Below are positions 17,362 to 26,278 of a stretch of 46,802 bases of DNA, piece by piece. The stretch comes from a bacterium (GTDB lineage Bacteria; Arandabacterota; Arandabacteria; Arandabacterales; Arandabacteraceae), in contig JALGZP010000009.1 of assembly GCA_025774845.1 (NCBI GenBank), positions 1 through 46,802 of the forward strand. Reading direction: 5' to 3'. The notes beneath the pieces are model-generated. The model was given only the letters and a program-made list of their open reading frames with translations. It was not told where the DNA came from and did no database searches. Position 1 is the first letter of the stretch. Every line of letters begins with the position of its first letter. Position numbers and translations under genes: made by a program.

Positions 17362-19386
17362 ATGAAGAAACGTGGAGCTCGTTTGGTAACTGCACTGATC
17401 GGCCTGGCGATGCTTAGCAGCGGGTGCGTTCCCCGGGACCCGGGAGAGGTCGTCATTCATTCTCCGGATGAGAGACTGAAGGTCTCGTTCGCAGTAGTCG
17501 AGGGGCGACCTCATTACGGAGTTACGTATAACGGTGTTGAGGTGATCGCGCCGTCATCACTGGGGCTCACCTTCCGACGTGAAAAACCCATGGATCGAGG
17601 TTTCGCGATTGACGAGGTTCTGAAGACCGGTTCCGACGAAACATGGATACCAGTGTGGGGGCAGTCCGGCGAGATCAGGAGCCACTATAACGAGATGACG
17701 GTAAACCTGATCGAGAAGGTACCTGCCAACAGACGAATGTCGATCGTCTTCCGGGTCTTTGATGACGGTCTTGGCCTTCGATATCATATCCCGGAACAGG
17801 ACGGCATAGGGGCCTTCGAGATAATGTCCGAGGATACCCGCTTCTCACTTACCGGCAATCATACCGCGTGGTGGATTCCGGCCGACTTCGACAGCTACGA
17901 ACATCTCTACACCGAGTCTCCCCTGGCGGATGTCCAGGCGGTTAATACCCCTGTTACAATGAAAACTGCTGATGGCCTCTTCATCAGCATTCATGAGGCC
18001 AACCTGACCGACTATGCGGGGATGACACTGGCGCGGCTGAAGAACCCGTCGCATCCCCCAACGGCTCCACACGTATTCAAGTCGAGTCTCGTTCCCTGGC
18101 CCGATGGATCCAGGGTCAAGGCGAGTACACCGCTCAGTACGCCCTGGCGCACAATCCAGATAGCGACATGGCCCGGCGGGCTTGTTGAATCGAACCTGAT
18201 CCTCAACTTGAATGAACCCGGTGTGATCGACGATACATCCTGGATAACGCCGATGAAGTACATAGGCATATGGTGGGGCATGCACATTAGCAAATACACC
18301 TGGGACACCGGTGTGGGTCACGGAGCGACCACTGAGAACGCGATGCGCCACATTGATTTCGCATCAAGGCACGGGATTCCCGCCGTCTTGATAGAGGGGT
18401 GGAACACCGGATGGGACAGATGGGGCCAGCGAGGTGCGTACGATCATGTAACCCCGTACCCGGATTTCGATCTGGAAGGTGTGGTGGAGTATGCCCGGAA
18501 AAGAGGGGTGTCGCTTGTAGGGCACCATGAGACAGGCGGAGACGTGCCGGGTTATGAGAAACAGATCGATGCGGCATTCGGTCTCTATGAAAAACTGGGT
18601 GTCCCGGCCGTCAAGACAGGCTATGCAGGCAAGATCTACCCGCGCGGGCAGTATCACCACGGCCAGTGGATGGTGAATCACTATCGCATGGTGGTGGAGA
18701 AGGCGGCCAAGCACCGGTTGATGCTCGACGTACATGAACCGATAAAACCAACGGGGATCAGTCGCACGTATCCCCATATGATGACAAGAGAAGGTGTGAG
18801 AGGAACCGAGTTCAATGCCTGGAGTGAGGGAAATCCGCCGGAGCATACTACGATCCTGCCGTTTACGAGAATGCTTGCGGGTCCGCTCGACTTCACACCC
18901 GGGATATTCGACCTGACATTTGATAACTACAAGAAGGAGAACAGGGTTCGCTCGACGCTTGCCAACCAGCTCGCGCTCTTTGTAGTGCTCTATAGCCCAC
19001 TTCAGATGGCCGCGGATCTTCCGGAAAACTATGAGGGCAACCCGGCATTCGAATTCATTGAGAGTGTGCCGGTCGATTGGGACCAGACCCGGGTACTCAA
19101 CGGCGAGATCGGGGACTTCGTCACGATCGCACGCAAGAACGGAGATCGCTGGTACATCGGAAGCATCACGGATGAAAGCCGGCGGACCCTGACGCTTCAG
19201 TTGGCTTTCCTGGAGGCGGACACGAAATACACCGCCCGGATCTTTGCGGATGGGGAGGATGCTGACTGGGAATCAAATCCTGCAGCCATCGATATCCGTG
19301 ATGAAGCTGTAACCTCGGATACGATCCTAACAGTCGATCTTGCCCCCGGGGGCGGGCAGGCTATCATCATTCATCCCGCAGAGTAG
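17362..19386 (+). CDS. Lipoprotein glycoside hydrolase family 97, SusB-like alpha-glucosidase
   Basis: The 674-residue protein starts with a lipoprotein signal ending in SSGC (Cys22). An N-terminal beta-sandwich, a central (beta/alpha)8 barrel and a C-terminal beta domain follow, as in GH97. The segment VKTGYAGKIYPRGQYHHG and then GQWMVNHY, DVHEPIKPTG and REGVRGTEF closely follow the pattern of Bacteroides SusB, the inverting, calcium-dependent branch. The retaining branch has an Asp where this protein has the KTGY segment. It would release glucose from alpha-glucosides in the periplasm. ATG 17362 lies 26 nt after the alcohol dehydrogenase and 20 nt before GH53, so the three are probably one operon for external sugar use. 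Confidence 0.93.
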   Translation: MKKRGARLVTALIGLAMLSSGCVPRDPGEVVIHSPDERLKVSFAVVEGRPHYGVTYNGVEVIAPSSLGLTFRREKPMDRGFAIDEVLKTGSDETWIPVWGQSGEIRSHYNEMTVNLIEKVPANRRMSIVFRVFDDGLGLRYHIPEQDGIGAFEIMSEDTRFSLTGNHTAWWIPADFDSYEHLYTESPLADVQAVNTPVTMKTADGLFISIHEANLTDYAGMTLARLKNPSHPPTAPHVFKSSLVPWPDGSRVKASTPLSTPWRTIQIATWPGGLVESNLILNLNEPGVIDDTSWITPMKYIGIWWGMHISKYTWDTGVGHGATTENAMRHIDFASRHGIPAVLIEGWNTGWDRWGQRGAYDHVTPYPDFDLEGVVEYARKRGVSLVGHHETGGDVPGYEKQIDAAFGLYEKLGVPAVKTGYAGKIYPRGQYHHGQWMVNHYRMVVEKAAKHRLMLDVHEPIKPTGISRTYPHMMTREGVRGTEFNAWSEGNPPEHTTILPFTRMLAGPLDFTPGIFDLTFDNYKKENRVRSTLANQLALFVVLYSPLQMAADLPENYEGNPAFEFIESVPVDWDQTRVLNGEIGDFVTIARKNGDRWYIGSITDESRRTLTLQLAFLEADTKYTARIFADGEDADWESNPAAIDIRDEAVTSDTILTVDLAPGGGQAIIIHPAE

Positions 19387-19406
19387 ATATGTTATGAGGG
19401 TGTGAG

Positions 19407-20519
19407 ATGAACCGCTGTGTTAATGCATTGATCCTGCTCTGCATTATGCTTGCCTGCTCGGTTCACACGTACGATGCGGGCCGGAGTCAATTACGGCAAG
19501 AACCGGTTCTGATCAAAGGTGCCGACGTATCCTTTCTCGACCAGATTGAGGATTCAGGCGGGGTATACGCGGAAGACGGCGTTGCCCGGGACGCCCTTGA
19601 GATTCTAAAGGATCACGGTTTTAACTACATCCGCCTGAGGATCTGGCATACTCCCCCGGACCGATACTGCAACCTCGAGCGAACTCTCGCCATGGCGGCG
19701 CGTATCAATGATCTCGGCCTCGGGTTCCTGCTTGATTTCCATTACTCCGACAGCTGGGCGGATCCCGGCAAACAGACCAAGCCGGTCGCCTGGGCGGATC
19801 TCTCTTTCGATGATCTGAAGGACAGTGTTTACCTCTACTCGCGGGGTGTGATTGCCGCACTCGACAGCCAGAACACGCTGCCTGACATGGTCCAGCTCGG
19901 TAACGAAATCATATGCGGGATGCTCTGGGATGACGGGCGTGTATGCCACCCGTTTGACACGCCGGATCAGTGGGCGAAGTTCGCGGCGCTGGTCTCAGAA
20001 GGGATAAGGGGTGTGAACGACGGCGCGGGTGCGCGCGGCTCGATCAGGATAATGATCCATATCGACAGGGGCGGTGACAGTGGTGGCAGCCGGTGGTTCT
20101 TCGACAACCTGCTCACACACGGGGTGGATTTCGATGTGATCGGTCTTTCCTACTATCCCTGGTGGCACGGGACTATGGATAATCTGAGCGCAAACCTCGA
20201 GATTCTGGCGGAGCGCTATGACAAAGACATAATCGTTGCGGAAACCGCCTACCCCTGGACGCTTGACTGGTTTGATAATACCCACAATATCGTCGGCCTG
20301 CCGGAGCACCTTCATCCGGGCTACCCGGCATCGGTCGATGGCCAGAGACAGTTCCTGATAGACCTGATGGAGGTGATCAGATCAACTCCCGGCAACCGGG
20401 GCAGGGGTTTGTTCTACTGGTCGCCTGAGTATATCTCGGCACCGGCGCTTGGTTCCCCATGGGAAAACATGACGCTCTTCGACTTCAGCGGTCTTTGGCG
20501 CAGCGGAAGCCCACGTTGA
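19407..20519 (+). CDS. GH53 endo-beta-1,4-galactanase, lipoprotein
   Basis: The 370-residue protein has a lipobox (MLAC, Cys17) and then a GH53 barrel starting VLIKGADVSFLDQIEDSGG. The acid/base is Glu167 in QLGNEI and the nucleophile is Glu279 in IVAETAYPWT; FNYIRLRIW and DFHYSDSWADPGKQ are family signatures. GH53 enzymes cut beta-1,4-galactan side chains of plant pectin. It would sit on the envelope. With GH97 upstream it suggests use of plant or algal polysaccharides. Its last 35 bp overlap, tail to tail, the end of the SUMF1-like gene on the other strand. Confidence 0.94.
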   Translation: MNRCVNALILLCIMLACSVHTYDAGRSQLRQEPVLIKGADVSFLDQIEDSGGVYAEDGVARDALEILKDHGFNYIRLRIWHTPPDRYCNLERTLAMAARINDLGLGFLLDFHYSDSWADPGKQTKPVAWADLSFDDLKDSVYLYSRGVIAALDSQNTLPDMVQLGNEIICGMLWDDGRVCHPFDTPDQWAKFAALVSEGIRGVNDGAGARGSIRIMIHIDRGGDSGGSRWFFDNLLTHGVDFDVIGLSYYPWWHGTMDNLSANLEILAERYDKDIIVAETAYPWTLDWFDNTHNIVGLPEHLHPGYPASVDGQRQFLIDLMEVIRSTPGNRGRGLFYWSPEYISAPALGSPWENMTLFDFSGLWRSGSPR

Positions 20520-21276
20520 AATCCAGCCAGTTGGGTGGCAAGCCGTTACGGTAGAAGACCTTGCTGCAGCCAGGTCCGGTATGCCAGCCACCTCCCCGAA
20601 ACACGCGGAACTTCCCCTCCTCGGGACCGGCGGGACTCTTGTCGGGACTTGCCTCGTAATAGTCGTCGGCGTAGTAATCCGCGACCCATTCCCCAACGTT
20701 TCCCGCCATGTCGTGAAGACCAAAGCCGTTGGCGGGGTAGCTTGCGACAGCCACGGGACCACCCATTTCGGCTTTCGAGAAATTGGCACTGCTCGAATCG
20801 ATCGCATCGCCACCGGGATAGTCCCTGCCGACAAGCCCTCCCCTGGCTGCGCATTCCCACTCGGCCTCAGTCGGGAGCCGTTTCCCCGCCCACTTGGCAT
20901 AGGCAGCGGCGTCATACCAGCTGATACCGGTCACCGGATGGTTTGGGAAGTCGGGGCCTGATCGAAAGTGATCAATATCCCAGAATTCCGGAAGGCTCCT
21001 GTCGGTTGACAGGCAGAACTCGGCATACTGGGCATTTGTTACCTCGTACTTATCCATGTAGAACTCGTCGATGTATACCCTGTGTGCCGGGCTGTGATCG
21101 TCCTTCCCATCCTTTCCCATCTCGAATTCACCACCGGGGATCAAGACCATCTCAGGTTTCGTTACGCCGGATGTTGCACTTTCCTGCTCGGGCTCATCCG
21201 CCCAAAGCTGCGGAGAGACCAAAAGGCCCAGAAGGATGGTTGCGATCAGCATCATATTACAGCTTCTTTTGAACAT
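20485..21276 (-). CDS. SUMF1/formylglycine-generating-enzyme-like secreted protein
   Basis: ATG 21276 was chosen for its GGGAGGAGC ribosome site. The 263-residue protein has a signal peptide (cleavage after about residue 26), then a complete SUMF1-type fold: MVLIPGGEFEMG, DKYEVTNAQYAEFC, HPVTGISWYDAAAYAKWAGKRLPTEAEWE, AGNVGEWV and GFRCAKD. True FGEs need a pair of active cysteines near the C-terminus; here GFRCAKD supplies only one and the partner position is not matched. It is therefore more likely a non-FGE member with another oxidative or ligand-binding role. No sulfatase is encoded in the window, which also speaks against an FGE. It converges on and overlaps GH53. Confidence 0.88.
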   Translation of the reverse strand: MFKRSCNMMLIATILLGLLVSPQLWADEPEQESATSGVTKPEMVLIPGGEFEMGKDGKDDHSPAHRVYIDEFYMDKYEVTNAQYAEFCLSTDRSLPEFWDIDHFRSGPDFPNHPVTGISWYDAAAYAKWAGKRLPTEAEWECAARGGLVGRDYPGGDAIDSSSANFSKAEMGGPVAVASYPANGFGLHDMAGNVGEWVADYYADDYYEASPDKSPAGPEEGKFRVFRGGGWHTGPGCSKVFYRNGLPPNWLDFNVGFRCAKDR

Positions 21277-21308
21277 TGCTCCTCCCGTGTTAGTCGCCAC
21301 TACACTTA

Positions 21309-21337
21309 ACCATAGATACATGGCAACAAGCAGTCAA
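21309..21337 (-). promoter_or_regulatory. Sigma-70 promoter of the SUMF1-like gene
   Basis: On the minus strand TTGACT (21337-21332) is followed by 17 nt and TATGGT (21314-21309). Transcription would start near 21302, 26 nt before the ATG. Confidence 0.5.
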
Positions 21338-21344
21338 GCCCCGG

Positions 21345-21400
21345 GCTCCCCCTGATTCATCTCCAGGCTTCTGAGACTGGCCGAGATTGTTGGGGGGAGC
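21345..21400. other. Three-tier stem-loop in a divergent spacer
   Basis: GCTCCCCC (21345-21352) pairs with GGGGGAGC (21393-21400). Inside, ATCTC (21359-21363) pairs with GAGAT (21383-21387), and CAG (21364-21366) pairs with CTG (21377-21379). There is no U-run. It could be a structured leader, a small RNA or a DNA cruciform next to the SUMF1-like promoter. The remaining spacer to 21573 shows nothing firm. Confidence 0.4.
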
Positions 21401-21572
21401 TGACAGGCGGTTGCGTCTCCCGGCGGTGGGCATTCGGCGCTCATTTATCATCCATCCATCATAGGTATTGATCACCTTCCATGAGAGATATACACTGGTA
21501 GGACCCATTGGAATGCTCAGGAGCATGAGCAACCTGGGAAACTGGTGATCTCGGTAATGAGGGGGGCTTGAC

Positions 21573-22109
21573 ATGATCAGAATACTGCTCGCGGTTCTAC
21601 TGTTGCCCGGACTTGTTTACGCATCGGACCAGGCAGAAGAAGATATCTGGGCACCGTTCGAATTCTTCATTGGTGAATGGACAGGTACGGGTGAAGGCAA
21701 GTCCGGAGAGTCAAAGATCGAGGTACAGTTCAGACTCGTTCTCAACAGGCAGTTTCTCATGGTGAAGCACCATTCCGAGTTCAAACCACCGGAGGAAGGC
21801 CCCAAGGGAGAGACCCACGAAGACATCGGCTACATCAGCTACGATCACGCTCGGAACAAGTTCGTGTTCCGGCAGTTCCACATAGAAGGTTTTGTCAACC
21901 AGTACGTGCTCGACAGCCTCTCGGCAGACGGCAGAGTAATGGTGTTTGAATCCGAGGCCGTGGAGAACGGCCCTCCGGGCTTAAGGGCAAGACTGACCCA
22001 CGAGATTATCGGCGAGGATGAATACAGGTCCGCGTTCGAACTTGCGGGATCCGATGGGAACTTCACGTGCTATATCGAGAATCGCCTAAGGCGCAAGGCC
22101 AGGCCCTGA
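21573..22109 (+). CDS. DUF1579-like secreted protein
   Basis: The 178-residue product has a signal peptide (about 1-17) followed by APFEFFIGEWTGTGEGKSG, the opening of DUF1579 and nitrobindin-like small beta-barrels. Later strands include LVLNRQFLMVKHHSEF and DIGYISYDHARNKFVFRQFH. Such barrels bind small hydrophobic ligands in some families; no ligand can be named here. No haem-ligating His can be assigned with confidence. The S9 peptidase gene begins 25 nt downstream, so they are probably co-transcribed. Confidence 0.78.
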   Translation: MIRILLAVLLLPGLVYASDQAEEDIWAPFEFFIGEWTGTGEGKSGESKIEVQFRLVLNRQFLMVKHHSEFKPPEEGPKGETHEDIGYISYDHARNKFVFRQFHIEGFVNQYVLDSLSADGRVMVFESEAVENGPPGLRARLTHEIIGEDEYRSAFELAGSDGNFTCYIENRLRRKARP

Positions 22110-22134
22110 CGGGCCGGGAAGAAAAGGAGCTACC

Positions 22135-24165
22135 ATGGCGAAACGCAAGAGACGACACATCACGGCGGAAGACCTTTACCGCCTTAAGCTCATCACTGCT
22201 TCTGAAATCTCACCGGACGGTCGCCATGTAGTATTCTGCCTCCAGCGGGTCGACAAGGCGACAGAGAAGAAATACTCCAACCTGTGGGTCGTACCCACGC
22301 GCGGAGGCCGTGCACGTCAGTTTACGTATGGTGATCAGGCTGACGGTCAGCCGAAGTGGTCGCCCGATGGCAGGTGGATTGCTTTCCTTTCCAACCGGAA
22401 GGACGAGAAACAGTCGCAGATCTACGTCATCCCATTTGCGGGAGGCGAGGCCAGACAGGTGACCGACCTCAAGGGTGGATTCGCTTCATTTGAGTGGTCA
22501 CCCGATGGCAGGCGATTTGTCTGCCAGTTCCGGAAGAAGGACACGGATGAGATAGAGCGCGAGAAGGATGAACAGAAGAAGAATCTGGGAATCGTATCGC
22601 GCCACATCTCACGGGTCTTTTTCAAACTCGACGAGGCCGGTTTTCTCCCCAAGGAACGCTGGCATATCTGGACGGTCGGCGTTGCCGGCGGAAGTGCGAA
22701 GCAATTGACCGATAGCGCGGTTTTTGACGATGTCGAGCCACAGTGGTCTCCCAACGGGCGGCAGATAGTGTTCTGCTCGAATCGCGCGAAGGACCCCGAT
22801 CTGGACCCCGATGCGGTAGACCTGTTCGTGATCCCCTCAAAGGGAGGTGGTGCGCGAAAGATTAAGACCAAAGTGGGATTTAAGTTCATACCGGCGTTCT
22901 CACCCGATGGGAAATGGATCGCTTATTACGCTCTGGAGGGACGGGGTGAATGGTGGAAGAATATCGGGTTGTGGGTTGTCCCGGCCACAGGTAACGGCAA
23001 CGCCAGGAATCTTACAAAGAAGTTTGATTTCAACGTGAACAGCTGGACGATCAATGACTTCCCCGGGTCCCCTGCGATGATGCCGCCAACCTGGTCGGAG
23101 GACAGCAAGAGAATCTACTTCCAGGTCTCACGCCATGGGAACACGGTTGTCTATTCCATCGCTCCGGAGGGAACGCAGCGAAGTCTCGAACTCGTTCTTG
23201 GAGATACCGGTGTTGTCGGTTCTTTTGGTCTCGACAACACGGAGACAAAGCTGGCCTACTTCCACGCCGATATGATGACTCCGGGAGATATATGGATCCG
23301 CGATCTCGGATCCGGACGCACGAAGAGACTTACGAATGTTAACGCGAGGATTCTGAATTCTCTGGATCTCGGTCAGGTCGAGGAGGTGTGGTTTAAGGGT
23401 GCTGCGGGCAACGATCTTCAGGGCTGGATCCTCAAACCCCCGGGTTTCAGAAAGACTGGCAAGTATCCCTCCATCCTGGAGATTCACGGCGGCCCCAGCG
23501 TCCAGTACGGAAACTTTTTCATGCACGAATTCTTCTACCTTGCCGCTAAGGGATACGTCATCTACTTCAGCAACCCGCGCGGCGGTCAGGGATATGGTGA
23601 GAAGCACTCAAAGGCAATCTGGAACAACTGGGGAACAGTGGACTATGACGACCTCATGGCCTGGACAGATCTCGTCGCGAGGAAGCGCTACATCGATAAG
23701 GCCAGGATGGGTGTCACCGGGGGAAGTTACGGCGGCTACATGACAAACTGGATAATCGGACAGACCGACAGGTTCGCAGCCGCGGTGACTCAGCGGAGCG
23801 TGAGCAACATGATAAGCATGTGGGGCTCAAGTGATTTCAACTGGTCGTTCGAACAGGAGCTGGGACGGAAGCCGCCCTGGAAGAACCACGAGAACTACTG
23901 GCGGCAATCACCCATGAAACACATCGGTAACGCCCGGACCCCGACACTTGTGATCCACAGCGAGCAGGACCTGCGTTGCGCGGTCGAGCAGGGAGAGCAG
24001 ATATTCGTGGCCCTCAAGCGGCTTGGTGTAGACACTGAGATGGTGCGGTTCCCCGATGAGCCACACGGGCTTTCACGTGGAGGCCGGACGGACAGACGGG
24101 TAGTCAGGCTGAAGCACATCCTGCGCTGGTTTGATCGTTACTTGAAAAGGAAACGGGGGAAGTGA
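22135..24165 (+). CDS. S9 family peptidase (acylaminoacyl-peptidase/prolyl oligopeptidase type)
   Basis: The 676-residue protein has no signal peptide. Residues about 10-400 form a WD40-like beta-propeller with repeated WSPDGR segments, and the C-terminal third is an alpha/beta-hydrolase. The catalytic triad is visible: Ser531 in GGSYGGYM, Asp612 in SEQDLRC and His644 in DEPHGLS. The family removes dipeptides or acylated residues from short peptides; the propeller limits access to small substrates. It is probably cytoplasmic and used in peptide recycling. ATG 22135 follows AAAAGGAGC. Confidence 0.95.
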   Translation: MAKRKRRHITAEDLYRLKLITASEISPDGRHVVFCLQRVDKATEKKYSNLWVVPTRGGRARQFTYGDQADGQPKWSPDGRWIAFLSNRKDEKQSQIYVIPFAGGEARQVTDLKGGFASFEWSPDGRRFVCQFRKKDTDEIEREKDEQKKNLGIVSRHISRVFFKLDEAGFLPKERWHIWTVGVAGGSAKQLTDSAVFDDVEPQWSPNGRQIVFCSNRAKDPDLDPDAVDLFVIPSKGGGARKIKTKVGFKFIPAFSPDGKWIAYYALEGRGEWWKNIGLWVVPATGNGNARNLTKKFDFNVNSWTINDFPGSPAMMPPTWSEDSKRIYFQVSRHGNTVVYSIAPEGTQRSLELVLGDTGVVGSFGLDNTETKLAYFHADMMTPGDIWIRDLGSGRTKRLTNVNARILNSLDLGQVEEVWFKGAAGNDLQGWILKPPGFRKTGKYPSILEIHGGPSVQYGNFFMHEFFYLAAKGYVIYFSNPRGGQGYGEKHSKAIWNNWGTVDYDDLMAWTDLVARKRYIDKARMGVTGGSYGGYMTNWIIGQTDRFAAAVTQRSVSNMISMWGSSDFNWSFEQELGRKPPWKNHENYWRQSPMKHIGNARTPTLVIHSEQDLRCAVEQGEQIFVALKRLGVDTEMVRFPDEPHGLSRGGRTDRRVVRLKHILRWFDRYLKRKRGK

Positions 24166-24225
24166 GAGAATCCCACTGCGGACATATGGACCATGACCAA
24201 ACCGATGTAGCGAGGAGATCGAAAA

Positions 24226-25209
24226 ATGGCGGATCTGTCGACTAAGTACATGGGGCTTTCCCTGCGTAATCCCCTCATTGTTGCCAGCTGCAGCCTTGTG
24301 AAGACGCTCGATGGTGTCCGCAAGTGTGCGGATGCTGGTGCCGGGGCTGTTGTCCTGAAGTCACTGTTTGAGGAGCAACTTAGGGCTGAGGCAAGAGACC
24401 AGGAAGAGCATCTCTGGCTCTATGGTCACAGCGAGGCGTTTGAATATGTGAGCAAGATGGCTATGCCGCTCGGGCCCCGGGAGTATCTCAAGTTGATAGA
24501 GGAAGCCAAGGATGCGGTACCCATCCCGGTCATAGCCAGCCTCAATTGCATATCACCGAGATGGTGGATAGACTATGCCAAGCAGATCGCCGCCGCCGGT
24601 GCCGATGGTATCGAACTCAATATCTCGGCTATGCCGAGCGATCCAGGTCGCAAGGGTGAAGAGATTGAGGATCTGTACCTGAACATCGTCGAGACCCTCA
24701 AGGGCAGCATCGATATACCGATCGCAGTCAAGATCGGACCCCACTTCACATCTGTAGCGAGGATTGCGGAGCAGTTGTGCGAACGGGGTGCCTCTGCGCT
24801 CGTACTCTTCAATCGCTTCTACCAGATTGATATCGATACCGAGAAGATGGAGCTGACTTCGGGTTACAGATTCAGCTCACCGGATGAGTTGAGTCTGCCG
24901 TTACGCTGGATCGCACTGTTAGCGGGACGGATAGACTGCGATTTTGCGTCGTCAACGGGAGTTCACGATGGTACCGACTTCATCAAGCAACTGCTGGCGG
25001 GTGCGAATGCTGTGCAGGTCTGCTCAACGCTCTACCTCAATGGTATCGACCAGATCGGACGCATACTGGACGATGTTAAAAGCTGGATGACGAAGCACGG
25101 GTTCGAAACGATCGGTGAGGTGCGGGGCAGGCTTAGCCAGGTGAAGAGCGATCAACCCGAACTTTATGAGCGTCTCCAGTATATCAAACTCTTCACCGGC
25201 ATCGACTAG
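24226..25209 (+). CDS. Dihydroorotate dehydrogenase-like FMN protein
   Basis: The 327-residue TIM-barrel protein belongs to the dihydroorotate dehydrogenase-like group: LRNPLIVASCSLVKTLDGVRKCADAGAGAVVLKSLFEEQ at the N-terminus, IPVIASLNC and GIELNIS in the middle, and IAVKIGPHF with a Lys for FMN. It differs from true PyrD in lacking the typical NxSSPNT-type substrate segment. The natural substrate of this group is unknown; it occurs mostly in anaerobes. ATG 24226 follows CGAGGAGA. It lies 60 nt after the S9 peptidase, and no pyr genes are near. Confidence 0.85.
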   Translation: MADLSTKYMGLSLRNPLIVASCSLVKTLDGVRKCADAGAGAVVLKSLFEEQLRAEARDQEEHLWLYGHSEAFEYVSKMAMPLGPREYLKLIEEAKDAVPIPVIASLNCISPRWWIDYAKQIAAAGADGIELNISAMPSDPGRKGEEIEDLYLNIVETLKGSIDIPIAVKIGPHFTSVARIAEQLCERGASALVLFNRFYQIDIDTEKMELTSGYRFSSPDELSLPLRWIALLAGRIDCDFASSTGVHDGTDFIKQLLAGANAVQVCSTLYLNGIDQIGRILDDVKSWMTKHGFETIGEVRGRLSQVKSDQPELYERLQYIKLFTGID

Positions 25210-25305
25210 GGCCAGCTCGGGCTTGCCTTCGGGCCGCCCTGCTCAGTAAAGGCATTCGCCGGCGTCCCAAAGGCTCCACCCTCGGATTCATCCGAACCGC
25301 GCAAG

Positions 25306-26166
25306 TCAGTTAACGGAGGCCAGTTCGACTTTGGTCCAGAGTTCTAAGCGTTTAGGCGTGCTGGGGGAATTACCACCGGATCCTCGGCCTCCTCCCACTC
25401 CGCCACCACGCATTCCTCCTCCGCGCTTGCCGCCCCCGCCCCGGCCGCCACGCTGCCCGCGACCGGCCATGTCACCACCGGGCATTTTCCCGCCCATGGC
25501 CTCACGCGCCCTCTCGCTGTCGATCTCGGGGGTTTCAAAGCCTACACCCACGTACGGACTTTCATCTATTCCAATACCATAGGGATGTTGGTCAGTTGAT
25601 CGAAGAGGAACCTTGAGCTCGTAAACGAATCTCCCGTCCTGATGCCCAAGTCCGACTTCAAGCCCCGCTGCCTGAGATGGGAAGAGTCTGGCGACATCGT
25701 TCTCAGCCGGGCCAATGATTTCAAACTGTTCTGCCGATGATTCCAGTTTCTCGAGGATCATATCGTTGAACTTGTCGCGATCCTCCATGATTTCCCGGGA
25801 CCGCAATAGGTCATTCATCTCTTGTGGGGCCCCGATGGGGCAGCGGATCCCGAATAACTTCTGCTTCCCACCGTTACCGTCAAACCATACGGTGAAGCCA
25901 CGTGCGACGATCTGGGCCGCTACACTGCGGAGGGACGTAGATAGTGATACATAGAGATAGTCGCTGTCATTCATCAAACCCACAGCTACAGATGAGTCCT
26001 CGACATAGGTTGTGGTGCCCCGCCATTCTGCGGGGACCCCATCAATCGTGACGTCGCGATCGCGCCACACACTGCTTAACTTAAGGCCCCCGCATCCGGT
26101 AAGGGATGTGAGTGAGATCAAAACGAGACCGCTGAGCAACAGGTCCCGTGGTCGAATTCTACTCAT
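25306..26166 (-). CDS. Lipoprotein with Gly/Arg-rich tail, paralogue of 43855-44715
   Basis: ATG 26166 follows AGGAGGATGT; the open frame extends upstream without support. The 286-residue protein has a lipoprotein signal ending LTGC. Its core matches the protein at 43855-44715 over most of its length, sharing CGGL, SVWR, TIDG, YLY, ARGFTVWFD and GxETPEI(D/V) segments. The TIDG-x-x-EW opening and beta-rich core recall CBM9/DOMON-like sugar- or haem-binding folds, but this is inference. The last 60 residues are low-complexity Gly/Arg (GGRGGGGKRGGG) before a short hydrophobic end. It may be the last gene of the ECF-sigma region, but the hairpin at 26226-26259 separates it. A small hairpin (25282-25295) lies just past its stop. 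Confidence 0.78.
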   Translation of the reverse strand: MSRIRPRDLLLSGLVLISLTSLTGCGGLKLSSVWRDRDVTIDGVPAEWRGTTTYVEDSSVAVGLMNDSDYLYVSLSTSLRSVAAQIVARGFTVWFDGNGGKQKLFGIRCPIGAPQEMNDLLRSREIMEDRDKFNDMILEKLESSAEQFEIIGPAENDVARLFPSQAAGLEVGLGHQDGRFVYELKVPLRSTDQHPYGIGIDESPYVGVGFETPEIDSERAREAMGGKMPGGDMAGRGQRGGRGGGGKRGGGMRGGGVGGGRGSGGNSPSTPKRLELWTKVELASVN

Positions 26167-26225
26167 CGATACATCCTCCTTTCGGCAATGGGCCGGGTGT
26201 CTTCCCGGCGCCGCCATCTCTGACA

Positions 26226-26259
26226 TCGCATCGGGGTCGGGGCCCCTGACCCGATGCGA
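26226..26259. terminator. Strong intergenic hairpin
   Basis: TCGCATCGGG (26226-26235) and CCCGATGCGA (26250-26259) are perfect 10-bp arms around a loop that is itself a GGGGCCCC palindrome. It lies 20 nt after the triple-repeat gene stop on the minus strand. There is no U-run, so it may attenuate or protect the 3' end rather than act as a classic intrinsic terminator. Confidence 0.5.
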
Positions 26260-26278
26260 CGCCGCAACCCACGGGGTG

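Noticed and set aside
24226-25209. Calling the DHODH-like protein PyrD
   Set aside because: The substrate-binding segment of true PyrD is not present and there is no pyr context.
25331-25582. Proline-rich plus-strand frame
   Set aside because: Reverse of the Gly/Arg-rich tail of the lipoprotein at 25306-26166.
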